DNA of 64,000 bases from Gammaproteobacteria bacterium 50_400_T64 (GCA_002162755.1 MAAS01000018.1:85538-149537); one strand, 5' to 3'; shown: positions 17,541 to 27,342, numbered from the stretch's first letter. Notes: generated by a model not told the origin, from the letters alone. Program-made: numbers and translations.

Positions 17541-18688
17541 AGCTGTTCACCCATCCGTTTTTTCTCCCTACTGACTGCCATCAGCATACCAAACCCCAGC
17601 ATCAGGGTCACAATCGACGTGCCACCGTAACTCACCATCGGCAGGGGCACACCTACCACTGGCAGAATGCCAGAAACCATCCCCATATTGACAAATATAT
17701 AGACAAAAAATGTCAGTGTGATGCTACCCGCGAGCAAACGACTAAACATACTTTGGGCGTTAATGCTGATCATCATGCCGCGAAATATAATGAGTACATA
17801 CACCAGCAATAAACAAAGAACCCCGGTAAAACCAAACTCTTCCGACAGCACCGCAATAATAAAGTCTGTGTGGCTCTCGGGCAAAAAATCGAGCTGCGAT
17901 TGGGTGCCCTGCATCCAGCCTTTGCCGGAACTACCACCGGCACCAATAGCGGTGGTCGATTGAATAATATTCCAGCCCGCGCCCAACTTATCTGACTGGG
18001 GATCGAGCAGGGTCAAAATACGGGTTTTCTGATAATCCCGCAGTAAATAAAACCAGAACACGGGTGCCACACTGAAGGCAACAAACAAGGTACCAAGTAA
18101 ATATGCTTTGCCCAGCCCCGCGAGAAAAAGCACAAAAAACCCGGCGGCAAAAATCAGCAGCGCGGTGCCTAAATCAGGCTGTATGCCCACCAAAATGGCC
18201 GGGGTGCCAATCAATAACAAAGCCACGAGGATATGCTTAAAGCGTGGAGGCAGCACACGTTGACCCAAATAGCTGGATAGCATTAAGGGCACGCCGACCT
18301 TCAATACTTCCGAGGGCTGAAAGCGAAAGAAACCGAGATCCAGCCAACGCTGCGCGCCCTTGGCTCCGACACCAATAAAAATCACCGCAATCAGCAGACC
18401 CACTCCGCCTATATAGATAACAAAAGCCCAGCGCTGCATAAACCGAGTATCGAACTGTGCCACTGCTATCATCACAAAAAGCCCAATACCCATAAACACG
18501 CTCTGGCGTTTAACGTAGCTAAGCTCCTGACCACTGGCGCTATACAACACTGAAATACCGATCGCCATTAACACCAATAAGAGGAGTAATAATGGCAGGT
18601 CAACACGCAGAGCGAACCAACGCTTATGTTCACCGTAAACGCTGGAGCCGTGCTCCTTTAGACTACGTTCAAAATCACCCTGACTCAT
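17537..18688 (-). CDS. rodA: Rod-shape SEDS glycosyltransferase RodA
   Basis: A polytopic SEDS protein with about ten membrane segments. Conserved motifs include GAKGAQRWLDLGFFRFQPSE, GIQPDLGTALL, and the C-terminal GVPLPMVSYGGTS. RodA polymerises lipid II into glycan strands for side-wall elongation, partnered with PBP2 (mrdA) encoded immediately upstream. I use the ATG at 18688, which overlaps the mrdA stop by 14 bases; a TTG four codons earlier is possible. The short cytoplasmic N-terminus (SQGDFERSLKEHGS) precedes the first membrane helix. Confidence 0.96.
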   Translation of the reverse strand: MSQGDFERSLKEHGSSVYGEHKRWFALRVDLPLLLLLLVLMAIGISVLYSASGQELSYVKRQSVFMGIGLFVMIAVAQFDTRFMQRWAFVIYIGGVGLLIAVIFIGVGAKGAQRWLDLGFFRFQPSEVLKVGVPLMLSSYLGQRVLPPRFKHILVALLLIGTPAILVGIQPDLGTALLIFAAGFFVLFLAGLGKAYLLGTLFVAFSVAPVFWFYLLRDYQKTRILTLLDPQSDKLGAGWNIIQSTTAIGAGGSSGKGWMQGTQSQLDFLPESHTDFIIAVLSEEFGFTGVLCLLLVYVLIIFRGMMISINAQSMFSRLLAGSITLTFFVYIFVNMGMVSGILPVVGVPLPMVSYGGTSIVTLMLGFGMLMAVSREKKRMGEQL

Positions 18689-20588
18689 TATTACTCTCAA
18701 GAGGACTCAGCACGGCTTTACTTTGCAAGGCCTCGCGCTGAGCTGTTTCATCCGCCTGGGGATAATATTTGAAGTAGGCATTAATCACATCGCGGGCGAC
18801 CGGCGCTGCCGTCGAACTGCCATGCTCGCCATTCTCAACAATCACCGCCACCGCGATACGCGGGTTTTCAACCGGGGCAAAAGCGATAAACAGCGCGTGA
18901 TCAAGCTGTAACTTGGCGAGCTTGCTAGCATCGTATTTTTCATCCTGTTTAATACCGACCACCTGTGCGGTGCCTGTTTTACCTGCCATGGTGTAGTCAA
19001 TTTTACCAATAGCTCGGCGTGCCGTGCCCCGCAAGTCCCTGACTACCCCGGACATAGCATCGAGCACCAGATCCCAATAGCGCGTAGGAATATTAATGAT
19101 TGCAGGATCGGACACCACAGGTGTCAATTGCTGTCCAACCGCGCTCACCATTTTTGGCTCACGCACCTCGCCCCGCGTTGCCAAACGACTAACAGCCACG
19201 GCCATCTGTAGCGGTGTCGCCAGCATAAAGCCCTGACCAATACTGACATTCACGGTGTCACCCGGATACCAAACCCGACCGCGAGCACCCTGCTTCCAGT
19301 CTCGCGAAGGCATAATGCCCCGCGCCTCTGCGGGCAGGTCGATGCCCGTTTTGTCGCCATAGCCAAAACGCGCACCATAATCGTGGAGCACATCAATACC
19401 CGTGCGAAAACCAACATCGTAAAAATACACATCACAGGACTGCACGATGGCATCGTAAAGACTAATCTTGCTACCGTGACCGCTGCGCTTCCAGTCACGG
19501 TATTTACGTTTTTCACCTGCCAGCTGGTAGAAGCCAGGATCGTAAATGCGATACCCCATGCTCACCGTACCCGAGTCGAGGGCAGCCAAACCAAACACCG
19601 GCTTAACCGTAGAACCTGGGGGGTACTGCCCCCTCAAAGCACGATCAAACAAAGGCTGGGCGGGCGACCCCGTTAAGGCTTTATAGGCTTTCGTGGAAAT
19701 ACCGGTAACAAAGGGGTTGGGATCAAACGACGGCATACTGGCCAGGACGAGTACGCCGCCGGTTACCGTATCGATGGCGACCACCGCACCGCGCTCCTCA
19801 CCCAGGGCTTCAATTGCCACTTTCTGCAAACGGCTGTCGAGAAACAAATGCAAGTCTGCCCCCGGCACTGGATCAATACGCTCCAGCACCCGCATCACCC
19901 GACCCCGCGCATTGGTTTCGACATGCTCGTAGCCGACCTCGCCAAGCAACTGATTTTCGTAGAACTTTTCCAGCCCGGTTTTACCGGTCATGTGCGAACC
20001 CTTGTAACGCTTTGGGTCAAAGCGCTTCAACTCCCGCTCATTAATGCGCCCGGTGTAGCCGACCACGTGGGCAAGCTCATGCGCCAAAGGGTATTCACGA
20101 ATTAGCTGCGCAGAAACCTCAACCCCGGACAGACGATGCTCATTAACGGCAATCAAAGCTTGCTCGCTTTCACTGAGATTAAAACGTAAAGGCACTGATT
20201 CGTAAGGACGGCGGCGCTTGACCAGTTTTTCAAAGCGCGCCAACTCAGTCTCTTTAAACGTCAGCAGCTCACCGACATCACTGAGTAATTGTTCAATATT
20301 TTTCGCACGCTCAACAACAATGGACAAGGTAAAGCCAGGGCGGTTATCAGCCAGTAGCACACCGTTACGATCGTAAATCAAACCCCGCGCTGGCGGCAGA
20401 GCGCGCACGTGAATGCGATTATTGTCAGCCAGAGTGGCAAAATCCTGGTGCCGGTTAATCTGTAAATCGTGGTAGCGCCACAGTAAAATACCCAGCAACA
20501 AAAGTACCACCAACAGCGTAAAACTGGCGCGCGCGACATAGAGTCGAGACTCCCACTGGGGGTTTTTCAGGGTACTGAAATCTGCCAT
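18675..20588 (-). CDS. mrdA: Penicillin-binding protein 2
   Basis: A 637-aa class B PBP. One N-terminal membrane helix (about residues 23-43) is followed by the dimerisation/pedestal domain and the transpeptidase domain. The active-site motifs are STVK in YPPGSTVKPVF, SCD in IVQSCDVYFYD, and KTG in MAGKTGTAQ. It cross-links peptidoglycan during rod elongation together with RodA. Length and motifs are normal. It lies 103 bases downstream of rlmH, and that gap carries a 14-bp tandem repeat. Confidence 0.97.
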   Translation of the reverse strand: MADFSTLKNPQWESRLYVARASFTLLVVLLLLGILLWRYHDLQINRHQDFATLADNNRIHVRALPPARGLIYDRNGVLLADNRPGFTLSIVVERAKNIEQLLSDVGELLTFKETELARFEKLVKRRRPYESVPLRFNLSESEQALIAVNEHRLSGVEVSAQLIREYPLAHELAHVVGYTGRINERELKRFDPKRYKGSHMTGKTGLEKFYENQLLGEVGYEHVETNARGRVMRVLERIDPVPGADLHLFLDSRLQKVAIEALGEERGAVVAIDTVTGGVLVLASMPSFDPNPFVTGISTKAYKALTGSPAQPLFDRALRGQYPPGSTVKPVFGLAALDSGTVSMGYRIYDPGFYQLAGEKRKYRDWKRSGHGSKISLYDAIVQSCDVYFYDVGFRTGIDVLHDYGARFGYGDKTGIDLPAEARGIMPSRDWKQGARGRVWYPGDTVNVSIGQGFMLATPLQMAVAVSRLATRGEVREPKMVSAVGQQLTPVVSDPAIINIPTRYWDLVLDAMSGVVRDLRGTARRAIGKIDYTMAGKTGTAQVVGIKQDEKYDASKLAKLQLDHALFIAFAPVENPRIAVAVIVENGEHGSSTAAPVARDVINAYFKYYPQADETAQREALQSKAVLSPLESNNESG

Positions 20589-20632
20589 TTTTAGCTAAGT
20601 ACGCTCCCGGCCACAAAGTTTCTTCTTATTAC

Positions 20633-20702
20633 TTTTTAATAGTGATTCTTTAACGGTAACTCTTTACCGATGCTTCTCTAACGATGGCTCTTTACCTGTG
20701 AT
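20633..20702. repeat. Degenerate 14-bp tandem repeat between rlmH and mrdA
   Basis: Five units start exactly 14 bases apart at 20633, 20647, 20661, 20675 and 20689: TTTTTAATAGTGAT, TCTTTAACGGTAAC, TCTTTACCGATGCT, TCTCTAACGATGGC, TCTTTACCTGTGAT. The last unit contains the rlmH stop codon. The unit length equals that of the array between ppk1 and ppx, but the sequence differs. Confidence 0.8.
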
Positions 20703-21159
20703 AGGGGTGCCCGGCATTAATCGACCAGGCCCGGTAGAGCTGTTCTATCAAAATAATGCGCACCAGCGGATGAGGCAAGGTCAGGGCCGATAACGACCAA
20801 CTGATATTCGCCCGCGCGATGCAGGACTGCGCCAGTCCATCGGGGCCGCCAATCAGCAAGCTAAAATTATCACCACTGCCCTGCCAGTCGAACAAATTAC
20901 GCGCCAGCTGATCTGTGCCCCAGGGCTTGCCTTTCACTTCCAGCGCGATCACTCGATCACCCTGGCCAATCGCTTTCAGCATGGCCTCGCCTTCACTGGC
21001 GATGGCGCGATCCGGCGCTTCATTTTTGCGTCGCGCCGCGAGGGGAATTTCAACCAGCTCAAGATGCAGTTCATTCGGCAAGCGCTTGGCGTACTCGGTA
21101 TAGCCACTTTGCACCCAGCCCGGCATTTTACTGCCCACGGCAATAATGCGCAGTCTCAA
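20692..21159 (-). CDS. rlmH: 23S rRNA pseudouridine-1915 N3-methyltransferase
   Basis: A 155-aa SPOUT methyltransferase of the RlmH family. N-terminal [15 protein letters not shown], the SAM-binding LLIGGPDGL and the C-terminal HPYHR are diagnostic. It methylates m3-pseudouridine 1915 in helix 69 of 23S rRNA on assembled 70S ribosomes. The E. coli protein ends YHRE; here the frame stops one residue earlier in a tandem repeat unit, which may have remodelled the 3' end. It is in the minus-strand operon with rsfS (33 bases upstream). Confidence 0.96.
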   Translation of the reverse strand: MRLRIIAVGSKMPGWVQSGYTEYAKRLPNELHLELVEIPLAARRKNEAPDRAIASEGEAMLKAIGQGDRVIALEVKGKPWGTDQLARNLFDWQGSGDNFSLLIGGPDGLAQSCIARANISWSLSALTLPHPLVRIILIEQLYRAWSINAGHPYHR

Positions 21160-21192
21160 GCGGCGATACCCGGGGCTAGCGGCCGAAAATAA

Positions 21193-21567
21193 TTAATCAT
21201 TATTATCGACGTCAACATCGATCTCATTGGCTCTCTCTACCGAACTGGGGCGCATTGACCAGAGTTTTTCCAACTCATAAAAAGCCCGTGTCGTTGGCTG
21301 CATCACATGAACGATGACGTCGCCGAAGTCGACCAGCACCCATTCGCCCTCGTCCATGCCTTCGACGCCGATGGGTTGAAAGCCAGCTTTTTTGCCCTCT
21401 TCAACGGTATTTTGCGCCAGCGCTTTAACCTGACGATTGCTGGTGCCGCTGACGACAATCATGGTGTCGGTAATGTCGCTGAGCTCCCGCACATCAATGG
21501 TGACGAGATCCTGACCTTTAATGTCTTCCAGCGCTGCAATAACAATCTTGTAAATATCATTACTCAT
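21193..21567 (-). CDS. rsfS: Ribosome silencing factor RsfS
   Basis: A 124-aa protein of the Iojap/RsfS family. It has TIDVRELSDITDTMIVVSGTSNRQ, then EGMDEGEWVLVDFGDVIVH, and a C-terminal RAFYELEKLW. It binds uL14 and blocks subunit joining, lowering translation in starvation. The start overlaps the nadD stop (ATGA), indicating translational coupling. The last 20 residues are Asp/Asn-rich. Confidence 0.96.
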   Translation of the reverse strand: MSNDIYKIVIAALEDIKGQDLVTIDVRELSDITDTMIVVSGTSNRQVKALAQNTVEEGKKAGFQPIGVEGMDEGEWVLVDFGDVIVHVMQPTTRAFYELEKLWSMRPSSVERANEIDVDVDNND

Positions 21568-22220
21568 GAACTTTCCTGCTTATATAAGCCGTGTTGGTGG
21601 ATATATTGAATAACCGCATCGGGTACCAGATAGCGCACCGAACTACCGGCGGCGAGGTCCTCGCGAATTTGTGTTGCCGATACCGGCAGCAACGTCATGG
21701 ACTCAACCAAAACGCAGCCACTCAGTGATTGCGACAACAATTGTGGATCGTTTGTACAGCGCCCCGCCAGCCATTCCGCCACTGGCCCCGTCTCGGGCAA
21801 GTGCCAACCGGGCCGGGCAGCAACGACAATATGTGCATAATCACTCAACTCTTGCCAGCGCTGCCAGGTGTGTAAATTAACCAGCGAATCCATGCCGATG
21901 CAAAGGCAAAGGGCGACATCATCGCCCTGCTCGCCACGCAGTTGCGCCAGCGTTTCAACAGTATAGGACAGTCCTTCGCGGCGCAGTTCTCGATCATCGG
22001 CGAGCAAGCCATCAAAGGGCAGCTCACTAGCAATCGCCAGGCGCAACATGGCGAGACGATGCTCGGCACTGACACCCGGCTGTTCACGGTGGGGTGGCCG
22101 AGCGGAGGGCATCAAGCGCAGCTCATCAAGGCCAAGGTGCTCGCGCAATTCAACAGCGGTGCGCAAATGACCGATATGTACCGGGTCGAAAGTGCCGCCA
22201 AAAATACCGACGGCTTTCAA
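21564..22220 (-). CDS. nadD: Nicotinate-nucleotide adenylyltransferase
   Basis: A 218-aa nucleotidyltransferase. The ATP-binding signature GGTFDPVHIGHLR is at residues 9-21 and the second motif SATQIRED near the C-terminus corresponds to the ISSTxIR loop. It converts nicotinate mononucleotide to deamido-NAD in NAD synthesis. It is 69 bases downstream of proA and overlaps rsfS, matching the conserved proA-nadD-rsfS order. Confidence 0.96.
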   Translation of the reverse strand: MKAVGIFGGTFDPVHIGHLRTAVELREHLGLDELRLMPSARPPHREQPGVSAEHRLAMLRLAIASELPFDGLLADDRELRREGLSYTVETLAQLRGEQGDDVALCLCIGMDSLVNLHTWQRWQELSDYAHIVVAARPGWHLPETGPVAEWLAGRCTNDPQLLSQSLSGCVLVESMTLLPVSATQIREDLAAGSSVRYLVPDAVIQYIHQHGLYKQESS

Positions 22221-22289
22221 CGTCTCGTTATTTCCGAGTGACGGCTATTCGTGGCTGCTTTATTCACAGAGGTATTAGTCACGCCTTCT

Positions 22290-23558
22290 CTAATCACGAA
22301 TGTGTCCATCGCCCAGCACAATATATTTCTGGCTGGTCAAACCCTCAAGGCCCACCGGGCCACGGGCGTGAATCTTGTCAGTGGAAATACCAATCTCCGC
22401 CCCGAGGCCATATTCAAAACCATCGGCAAAGCGGGTGGAGGCATTAATCATCACCGAGCTGGAATCGACCTCATTCAAAAAGCGCCGCCCCCGGGTGTAA
22501 TCTTCGGTGACAATAGCTTCAGTGTGTCGTGAACTATACGTCTCGATATGATCCATCGCGGCATCCATATCGGCCACCACGCGAATCGCCAAAATCGGTG
22601 CCAGATACTCCGCTTGCCAGTCTTCTTCGGTCGCCGTGGAGCAGGCCTGTTTTGATGCGGCGATAATTTCCCGCCCCCGCTCACAGGCACGCATCTCGAC
22701 ACCTTCCTCAGCGTAGGCTGCTGCCAGGCGGGGCAAAATCGCCTCCGCCACGCCCTCGGCAACCAGCAAGGTTTCCATGGCATTACACACACCGTAGCGG
22801 TGAGTTTTAGCATTGAAGGCAATATTAAAGGCTTTTTCGAAATCGGCTTTGTCATCGATATACACGTGACAAACGCCGTCTAAATGCTTAATAACGGGAA
22901 TGGTTGCCTCGCGGCTGATGCGCTCAATCAGGCCTTTACCGCCCCGAGGTACAATCACATCGACGTAACTCGACAGAGTGACTAATTCACCCACCGCGCT
23001 GCGATCGGTGGTTTCTACCACCTGCACTGCAGTATCGGGCAGACCTTCCGCCGCTAAACCTTTGCAAATACAGAGCGCAATCGCCTGATTCGAGTGAATG
23101 GCTTCACTGCCGCCGCGTAGAATAGTTGCATTGCCCGACTTCAAACACAGGCTCGCCGCCTCGACCGTCACATTGGGGCGAGACTCATAAATAATGCCAA
23201 TCACTCCCAGTGGCACGCGCATTTTGCCCACCTGAATACCGCTCGGGCGATAGTTCATCGCGGTGACTTCACCGATGGGGTCGGGCAAGGCGGCGACCTG
23301 ACGCAAGCCTTCTATCATCCCATCAATGCGTTCAGATGTTAGTTCGAGTCGATCAAGCAGTGCCGCTTCGAGATCATTATTACGGCCATTGTCCATATCT
23401 TTCACATTGGCTTCGATCAGCAGCGCGCGGTCGGCATCGAGAGCCTCAGCAATCGCCAGTAAGGCCCGGTTTTTCACACCACTATCGGAGCGCGCCATCA
23501 CCCGACCGGCGGCGCGGGCGCTAACGCCCAGGGCTTGCATATACGCTTTAATATCCAT
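22290..23558 (-). CDS. proA: Gamma-glutamyl phosphate reductase
   Basis: A 422-aa aldehyde-dehydrogenase-fold enzyme of proline synthesis that reduces gamma-glutamyl phosphate to glutamate-5-semialdehyde using NADPH. The conserved [29 protein letters not shown], the catalytic-Cys segment [13 protein letters not shown] and the C-terminal [14 protein letters not shown] are seen. Length is normal. It heads the long minus-strand cluster, and a good -10 box with a GC-rich discriminator lies about 75 bases upstream. Confidence 0.97.
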   Translation of the reverse strand: MDIKAYMQALGVSARAAGRVMARSDSGVKNRALLAIAEALDADRALLIEANVKDMDNGRNNDLEAALLDRLELTSERIDGMIEGLRQVAALPDPIGEVTAMNYRPSGIQVGKMRVPLGVIGIIYESRPNVTVEAASLCLKSGNATILRGGSEAIHSNQAIALCICKGLAAEGLPDTAVQVVETTDRSAVGELVTLSSYVDVIVPRGGKGLIERISREATIPVIKHLDGVCHVYIDDKADFEKAFNIAFNAKTHRYGVCNAMETLLVAEGVAEAILPRLAAAYAEEGVEMRACERGREIIAASKQACSTATEEDWQAEYLAPILAIRVVADMDAAMDHIETYSSRHTEAIVTEDYTRGRRFLNEVDSSSVMINASTRFADGFEYGLGAEIGISTDKIHARGPVGLEGLTSQKYIVLGDGHIRD

Positions 23559-23632
23559 TCAAATTCTCTGTGCTGTTTTTCTACGCGCATTCCCTAACAG
23601 GCTGTTTACAGGGCGAGCGCATCATGGCGCGC

Positions 23633-23638
23633 ATTATA
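23633..23638 (-). promoter_or_regulatory. -10 box of the proA operon promoter
   Basis: On the minus strand this reads CTATAATGCGCGCC: a consensus TATAAT followed by a GC-rich discriminator. The -35 region is weak. The same -10/discriminator pattern occurs before typA and, less exactly, before thiI. GC-rich discriminators are characteristic of growth-rate/ppGpp-controlled promoters. Confidence 0.5.
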
Positions 23639-23656
23639 GCGCGAGGCCTATGCTCA

Positions 23657-23686
23657 CCGCGATAGACAAAGGCCTATCTATCGCGG
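23657..23686. promoter_or_regulatory. 10-bp-arm inverted repeat upstream of proA
   Basis: CCGCGATAGA and TCTATCGCGG flank a ten-base loop and overlap the expected -35 region of the proA promoter. It has no T-run. It could be an operator or a cruciform. Confidence 0.35.
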
Positions 23687-23797
23687 CCTATTTGCACGGC
23701 ACGGTTTGCAGCTGCAACGATTTTTCTGCACTATCGACGCCACTTTAAAATTAGTAATGTCTCATAAAATTAATCATGTCTTAAAAAGGGGATAAAC

Positions 23798-24265
23798 ATG
23801 AAACAACTCGGCCAAGGCTTTTACTGGCAAGACTTACAAGTTGGCGATGAATACAAAACCTGGGGCAGGACGGTACTGGAAGCCGATATATGTGCTTTCG
23901 TTAACCTTATCGGCCTGCACGAAGTGGTGTTTAGCGACCGTGAATTTCTGCGTGAAAAGTCGGTGATTAAAGAGCCCTTCGCGCCCGGCGCTCTGGTTTA
24001 CAGCTTTGCCGAAGGTCTGCTGTTACCCACTATGCAGGGCACCGGTATGGCCTTTCTCAATATGGAGCTGGATATGAAGCGCCCCTGTTTAGCGGGCGAT
24101 ACTATTCACGTCGAACTGGAAGTTATTGAAGTGCGCGAAACCAGCAAGGGCAATCGCGGCCTGGTGCGCACCTTTAATAAGGTGATTAATCAGAACGACG
24201 AAATTGTGCTGACCTATAACCCCCTGCGTATGCTCAAGGGTCGACCGGCTGACGAGGAAACATAA
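23798..24265 (+). CDS. MaoC-family hot-dog dehydratase
   Basis: A 155-aa protein with the MaoC/R-hydratase fold. The N-terminal FYWQDLQVGDEYKTWGRTVL, the catalytic-region FVNLIGLHEVVFSDREF, and FAPGALVYSFAEGL are family patterns. Members hydrate enoyl-CoA or act on related thioesters; the exact acyl substrate is not evident. The Shine-Dalgarno is AAAAGGGGATAA before the ATG. It is monocistronic and ends at a bidirectional terminator. The normally conserved Asp/His pair is not obvious by eye (the region reads LHEVVF), so catalysis is less certain than the fold. Confidence 0.8.
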   Translation: MKQLGQGFYWQDLQVGDEYKTWGRTVLEADICAFVNLIGLHEVVFSDREFLREKSVIKEPFAPGALVYSFAEGLLLPTMQGTGMAFLNMELDMKRPCLAGDTIHVELEVIEVRETSKGNRGLVRTFNKVINQNDEIVLTYNPLRMLKGRPADEET

Positions 24266-24279
24266 GGAGAATAAACAAC

Positions 24280-24311
24280 GCGAGTAAAAAGCCCCCTGGT
24301 TTTTTACTCGC
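24280..24311. terminator. Bidirectional intrinsic terminator
   Basis: GCGAGTAAAAA (24280-24290) pairs with TTTTTACTCGC (24301-24311) around a short C-rich loop. A- and T-runs on either side serve the converging MaoC and LON-domain genes. Confidence 0.9.
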
Positions 24312-24323
24312 TTCCCGCACCAC

Positions 24324-24929
24324 TTAAGACGACGTTTTAGCCCCGCGCATCCGCAACTCAATCACCCACTTTTTAATTTCCAGCAGTCGCTCATCGACCG
24401 TCGCCATCGCCAGCAGTGAACGCTTTCGCTCTGGATCAACCGGCAGTACTCCCGCCAAACGCCAAACCAGGGTCGCTTTGGTCAAGTCCGCCAAAAACAC
24501 CGACTTATCAACACCCATATGTTTGGCCAGACTTTCAAGCATATCGACCAAGTCATCTTCAGCAAAACCGATGGGCTCATCACCATCCGCATCAAAAATC
24601 TCAGCATCGGCAAACATCAGCCCGTCGTCTTCAACGCGGGTCGTGCCAATATGAATACGTTGCTCGCCCTGCACCGCAATGGAGAGCAAACCATTGGGCA
24701 ATTGCTCAAAGTCGCGGATTGTCACCAGCGTGCCCCAGGGGAAAACCTCCGGCGTAGAGCCAACCTCTTTGCCTTCAACGATGGGTAAAATGCCAAAGGG
24801 TTTTTCATTGGCCATCGATTCTTTCACCAAACGCAAATAACGCTGCTCAAAGATCTGCATGCGACTGCCGATAGTCGGATACAAAATAATTTGCAGGGGG
24901 AACAGGGCTATTTCATCCTGACTGGACAT
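24324..24929 (-). CDS. Stand-alone LON substrate-binding domain protein
   Basis: A 201-aa protein consisting only of the LON N-terminal substrate-recognition domain. It has IALFPLQIILYPTIGSRMQIFE, ERYLRLVKESM, FGILPIVEGKEVG and the GTLVTIRDFEQLPNG segment. There is no AAA+ or protease domain, so it cannot degrade proteins by itself. Such proteins are widespread in gammaproteobacteria, and a role as adaptor or substrate binder is only inferred. It is monocistronic, convergent with the MaoC gene across a shared terminator, and followed upstream by a dispersed repeat. Confidence 0.88.
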   Translation of the reverse strand: MSSQDEIALFPLQIILYPTIGSRMQIFEQRYLRLVKESMANEKPFGILPIVEGKEVGSTPEVFPWGTLVTIRDFEQLPNGLLSIAVQGEQRIHIGTTRVEDDGLMFADAEIFDADGDEPIGFAEDDLVDMLESLAKHMGVDKSVFLADLTKATLVWRLAGVLPVDPERKRSLLAMATVDERLLEIKKWVIELRMRGAKTSS

Positions 24930-24984
24930 AGTAATCCGCTCTTTTAAATTGTTATTTTAATGGACACTTATTACCGAGCCATGA

Positions 24985-25178
24985 GAAAAAGATACCCTCT
25001 GCTCATGACTCGCTGTAAATACTTCCCAGTACGCTCGGCTTTAGCGTCCTGCGTTGCCTAAAGCACCTACTCCTGGCGCTCTACCTCCTGCATCGCCTCA
25101 AAGCGCCTACTGTTGGCCATGCAGTCGTCGGTGTCGGCATCCATGCCACCGACGGTCACGAGCAAAGGGTATCCTCTT
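24985..25178. repeat. Dispersed REP/MITE-like repeat, copy 1
   Basis: The ends are imperfect inverted repeats (GATACCCTCTGCTCATGAC against GTCACGAGCAAAGGGTATC). Internally it shares CATGACTCGCTGTAAATAC, GTACGCTCGGCTTT, CCTACCTCCTGC-like and GTCGGCATCCATGCC blocks with the copy at 29967-30112, but is about 45 bases longer because of an internal duplication around 'gcgcctac'. It is non-coding. Confidence 0.8.
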
Positions 25179-25221
25179 CTTTCGTTTTGTTAGTCACTAA
25201 ACTTCGATCAGCCCATTAGCA

Positions 25222-26610
25222 CTACAGCCGATACAAACCATTGAGCGCCGCCATGCGATAAGCTTCGGCCATAGTGGGGTAATTAAAGGTGGTACTGACA
25301 AAATATTCAATCGTATTGGCTGCCCCGGGTTGTTTCATTATCGCCTGGCCAATATGAATAATCTCTGCCGCCTGATACCCGAAACAATGGATGCCCAAAA
25401 TCTCGAGGGTTTCTCGGTGAAAATAAATCTTCAACATACCCACGGGTTCCCGCGCAATTTGTGCCCGGGCTAAATTGGCAAAACTGGCCGTGCCTATTTC
25501 GTAGGGAATATTTTCATCCGACAGCTCTTTGCCGGTTTTACCCACCGAGCTGATCTCTGGAATGGTGTAAATACCCGTCGGCACATCGTCGACAAAATAA
25601 TTATCTTCCCCTAATAAGGCCGCCGCTGCCGCTCGACCCTGATCATACGCGGCACTCGCCAAACTCGGCCAACCGATAACATCACCGGCGGCATAAATAT
25701 CGGGATTTGCCGTCTGGTAGTGCTCGTTGACCTCTAACTGCCCTCGGTGGTTCGTCGTCAAATCAACCTTATCGAGACCCAGTCCGACGGTATTACCGCT
25801 GCGGCCATTACACCAGAGCAGGGCATCGGCTCGCACACGCCGACCAGATTTCAAATGTAAAATAATGTTTTTATCGGAGGTTTCCAGAGATTTAAACTCT
25901 TCGTTCTGATGAATCACCACCCGCTGATCTCGCAGGTGATAACTTAAGGCATCGGAAATTTCACTATCCAGGAATGAAAGTAAGCGAGGATTGCTATCGA
26001 CAAGGTCGACCTTCAAGCCCAGCCCGGCAAATATCGAGGCATATTCACAACCAATGACGCCACCCCCGTAAACCAGAATGCGCCGCGGCGTGTGCTCCAT
26101 AGACAGAATGGTGTCACTGTCATAAACCCGCGCATGATCAAAATCGACTTCGTCAGGGTGGTAGGGGTTTGAACCCGTTGCGATGACACACTTCTTATAA
26201 AAAATTAAGTCTGCGGAACCCTGTTGCGTTTTCACCTCAATACAGCCATCTTCGCGAAAAGCCGCCTGACCAAAGATAATATCGATGCGATTGCGCGCAT
26301 AAAGAGAAGTTCGCAGCTTGACCTGGCTTTCGATGATTTTTTCGGTGCGTTTTAATAACCCGGGGAAGGCAAACCAGCGCGGCTCACCCACATCACGAAA
26401 CATACTGTCAGAGTTGTAACGAATGGTATGGCGCACCGAATGCCTGAGTGCTTTGGAAGGGATGGTACCTAAATGCGCACACGAGCCACCCACTTCACCT
26501 CTGTTTTCAATAACAGCAACACGATTACCACGCTTTGAGGCTCGCATCGCTGCGGCTTCACCCGCTGGGCCAGCGCCAATAATAACCAGGTCATAACTAA
26601 AGTTGGGCAT
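25222..26610 (-). CDS. sthA: Soluble (Si-specific) NAD(P)+ transhydrogenase
   Basis: A 462-aa FAD flavoprotein. N-terminal [20 protein letters not shown] binds FAD. The usual disulfide site of dihydrolipoamide-dehydrogenase relatives is replaced by [17 protein letters not shown], the hallmark of SthA. The NAD(P) site is [18 protein letters not shown], with C-terminal [18 protein letters not shown]. It re-equilibrates NADPH and NADH in the cytoplasm. Length equals E. coli SthA. It is monocistronic, divergent from the MAPEG gene across a 303-bp spacer. Confidence 0.95.
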   Translation of the reverse strand: MPNFSYDLVIIGAGPAGEAAAMRASKRGNRVAVIENRGEVGGSCAHLGTIPSKALRHSVRHTIRYNSDSMFRDVGEPRWFAFPGLLKRTEKIIESQVKLRTSLYARNRIDIIFGQAAFREDGCIEVKTQQGSADLIFYKKCVIATGSNPYHPDEVDFDHARVYDSDTILSMEHTPRRILVYGGGVIGCEYASIFAGLGLKVDLVDSNPRLLSFLDSEISDALSYHLRDQRVVIHQNEEFKSLETSDKNIILHLKSGRRVRADALLWCNGRSGNTVGLGLDKVDLTTNHRGQLEVNEHYQTANPDIYAAGDVIGWPSLASAAYDQGRAAAAALLGEDNYFVDDVPTGIYTIPEISSVGKTGKELSDENIPYEIGTASFANLARAQIAREPVGMLKIYFHRETLEILGIHCFGYQAAEIIHIGQAIMKQPGAANTIEYFVSTTFNYPTMAEAYRMAALNGLYRL

Positions 26611-26913
26611 AACATTCCTTATCTAAACGACTAAGCAGAAGGGTTAATCACACAGGATTGTCGGAAAGCGCTGATGTATTCTGGCTAAAACAATCGGTAA
26701 TTAGCCCCATTATATTTCCCCCACTGTATTCCTGCTATGAGTTTCAACCTTGAAGCGGTAGTTGGGCATGAAAAATATGTACAAGATATTGCGGTACGGG
26801 CTTTCGCGACCCGACTGCTGTTTTTAGTTCAATGCACAGCCGATTTTGTTTCGGGATTTACCCGGTGTGGGTGTTCAAGTAGCATGCTGCTCTCCAACTA
26901 ATCAGAGATAATA
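26611..26913. other. 303-bp divergent spacer without recognised features
   Basis: This spacer between sthA and the MAPEG gene must hold both promoters. I see no convincing -35/-10 pair, repeat or terminator, and no open frame with coding character. Confidence 0.5.
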
Positions 26914-27342
26914 ATGAATGCACCCGACGTACTAACCATGAACCCCGCCATTGTTGCCCTTGCTGGCTTTGCTGGCTGGACACTCCTACTGCTATTAACC
27001 GTCGCCAATTTACGCATGGCGAATTTCTTCACCGGCAAAAAAGCCATTAATGGCTTTTCACCCACTGGCGATGATCTGCCCGGTTTTGGTCAACGCGTCA
27101 CTCGCGCTCACTTAAATTGTGTCGAAAACCTGCCTATATTTGCCGCACTGGTTGCAGCGGCCGGACTCTCGGGACAATTCGCGGTGATGGAAGATACTGT
27201 GATGTACGTATTGTACGCCCGTATTGGCCAGTCCCTTGCCCATATGATTTCCACCGCCGCTTTAGTGGTATGGGTGCGCGCCACCTTTTTCTTTGTGCAA
27301 GTTTTATTGATGGCCTCGTACGCCTATCAGCTCATTTTCTAG
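26914..27342 (+). CDS. MAPEG-family membrane protein
   Basis: A 142-aa protein with four predicted membrane helices. The MAPEG signature is seen as RAHLNCVENLPIFAALV in the second-helix region and YARIGQSLAHMIST near residues 105-118. MAPEG proteins are trimeric inner-membrane enzymes; eukaryotic members are glutathione transferases and eicosanoid synthases, while bacterial roles are poorly defined. The ribosome site is weak (AGAG). It appears monocistronic. Confidence 0.88.
   Translation: MNAPDVLTMNPAIVALAGFAGWTLLLLLTVANLRMANFFTGKKAINGFSPTGDDLPGFGQRVTRAHLNCVENLPIFAALVAAAGLSGQFAVMEDTVMYVLYARIGQSLAHMISTAALVVWVRATFFFVQVLLMASYAYQLIF

Noticed and set aside
25222..26610. Dihydrolipoamide dehydrogenase or glutathione reductase
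   Set aside because: The redox-active CxxxxC is replaced by the CAHLGT sequence typical of soluble transhydrogenase.
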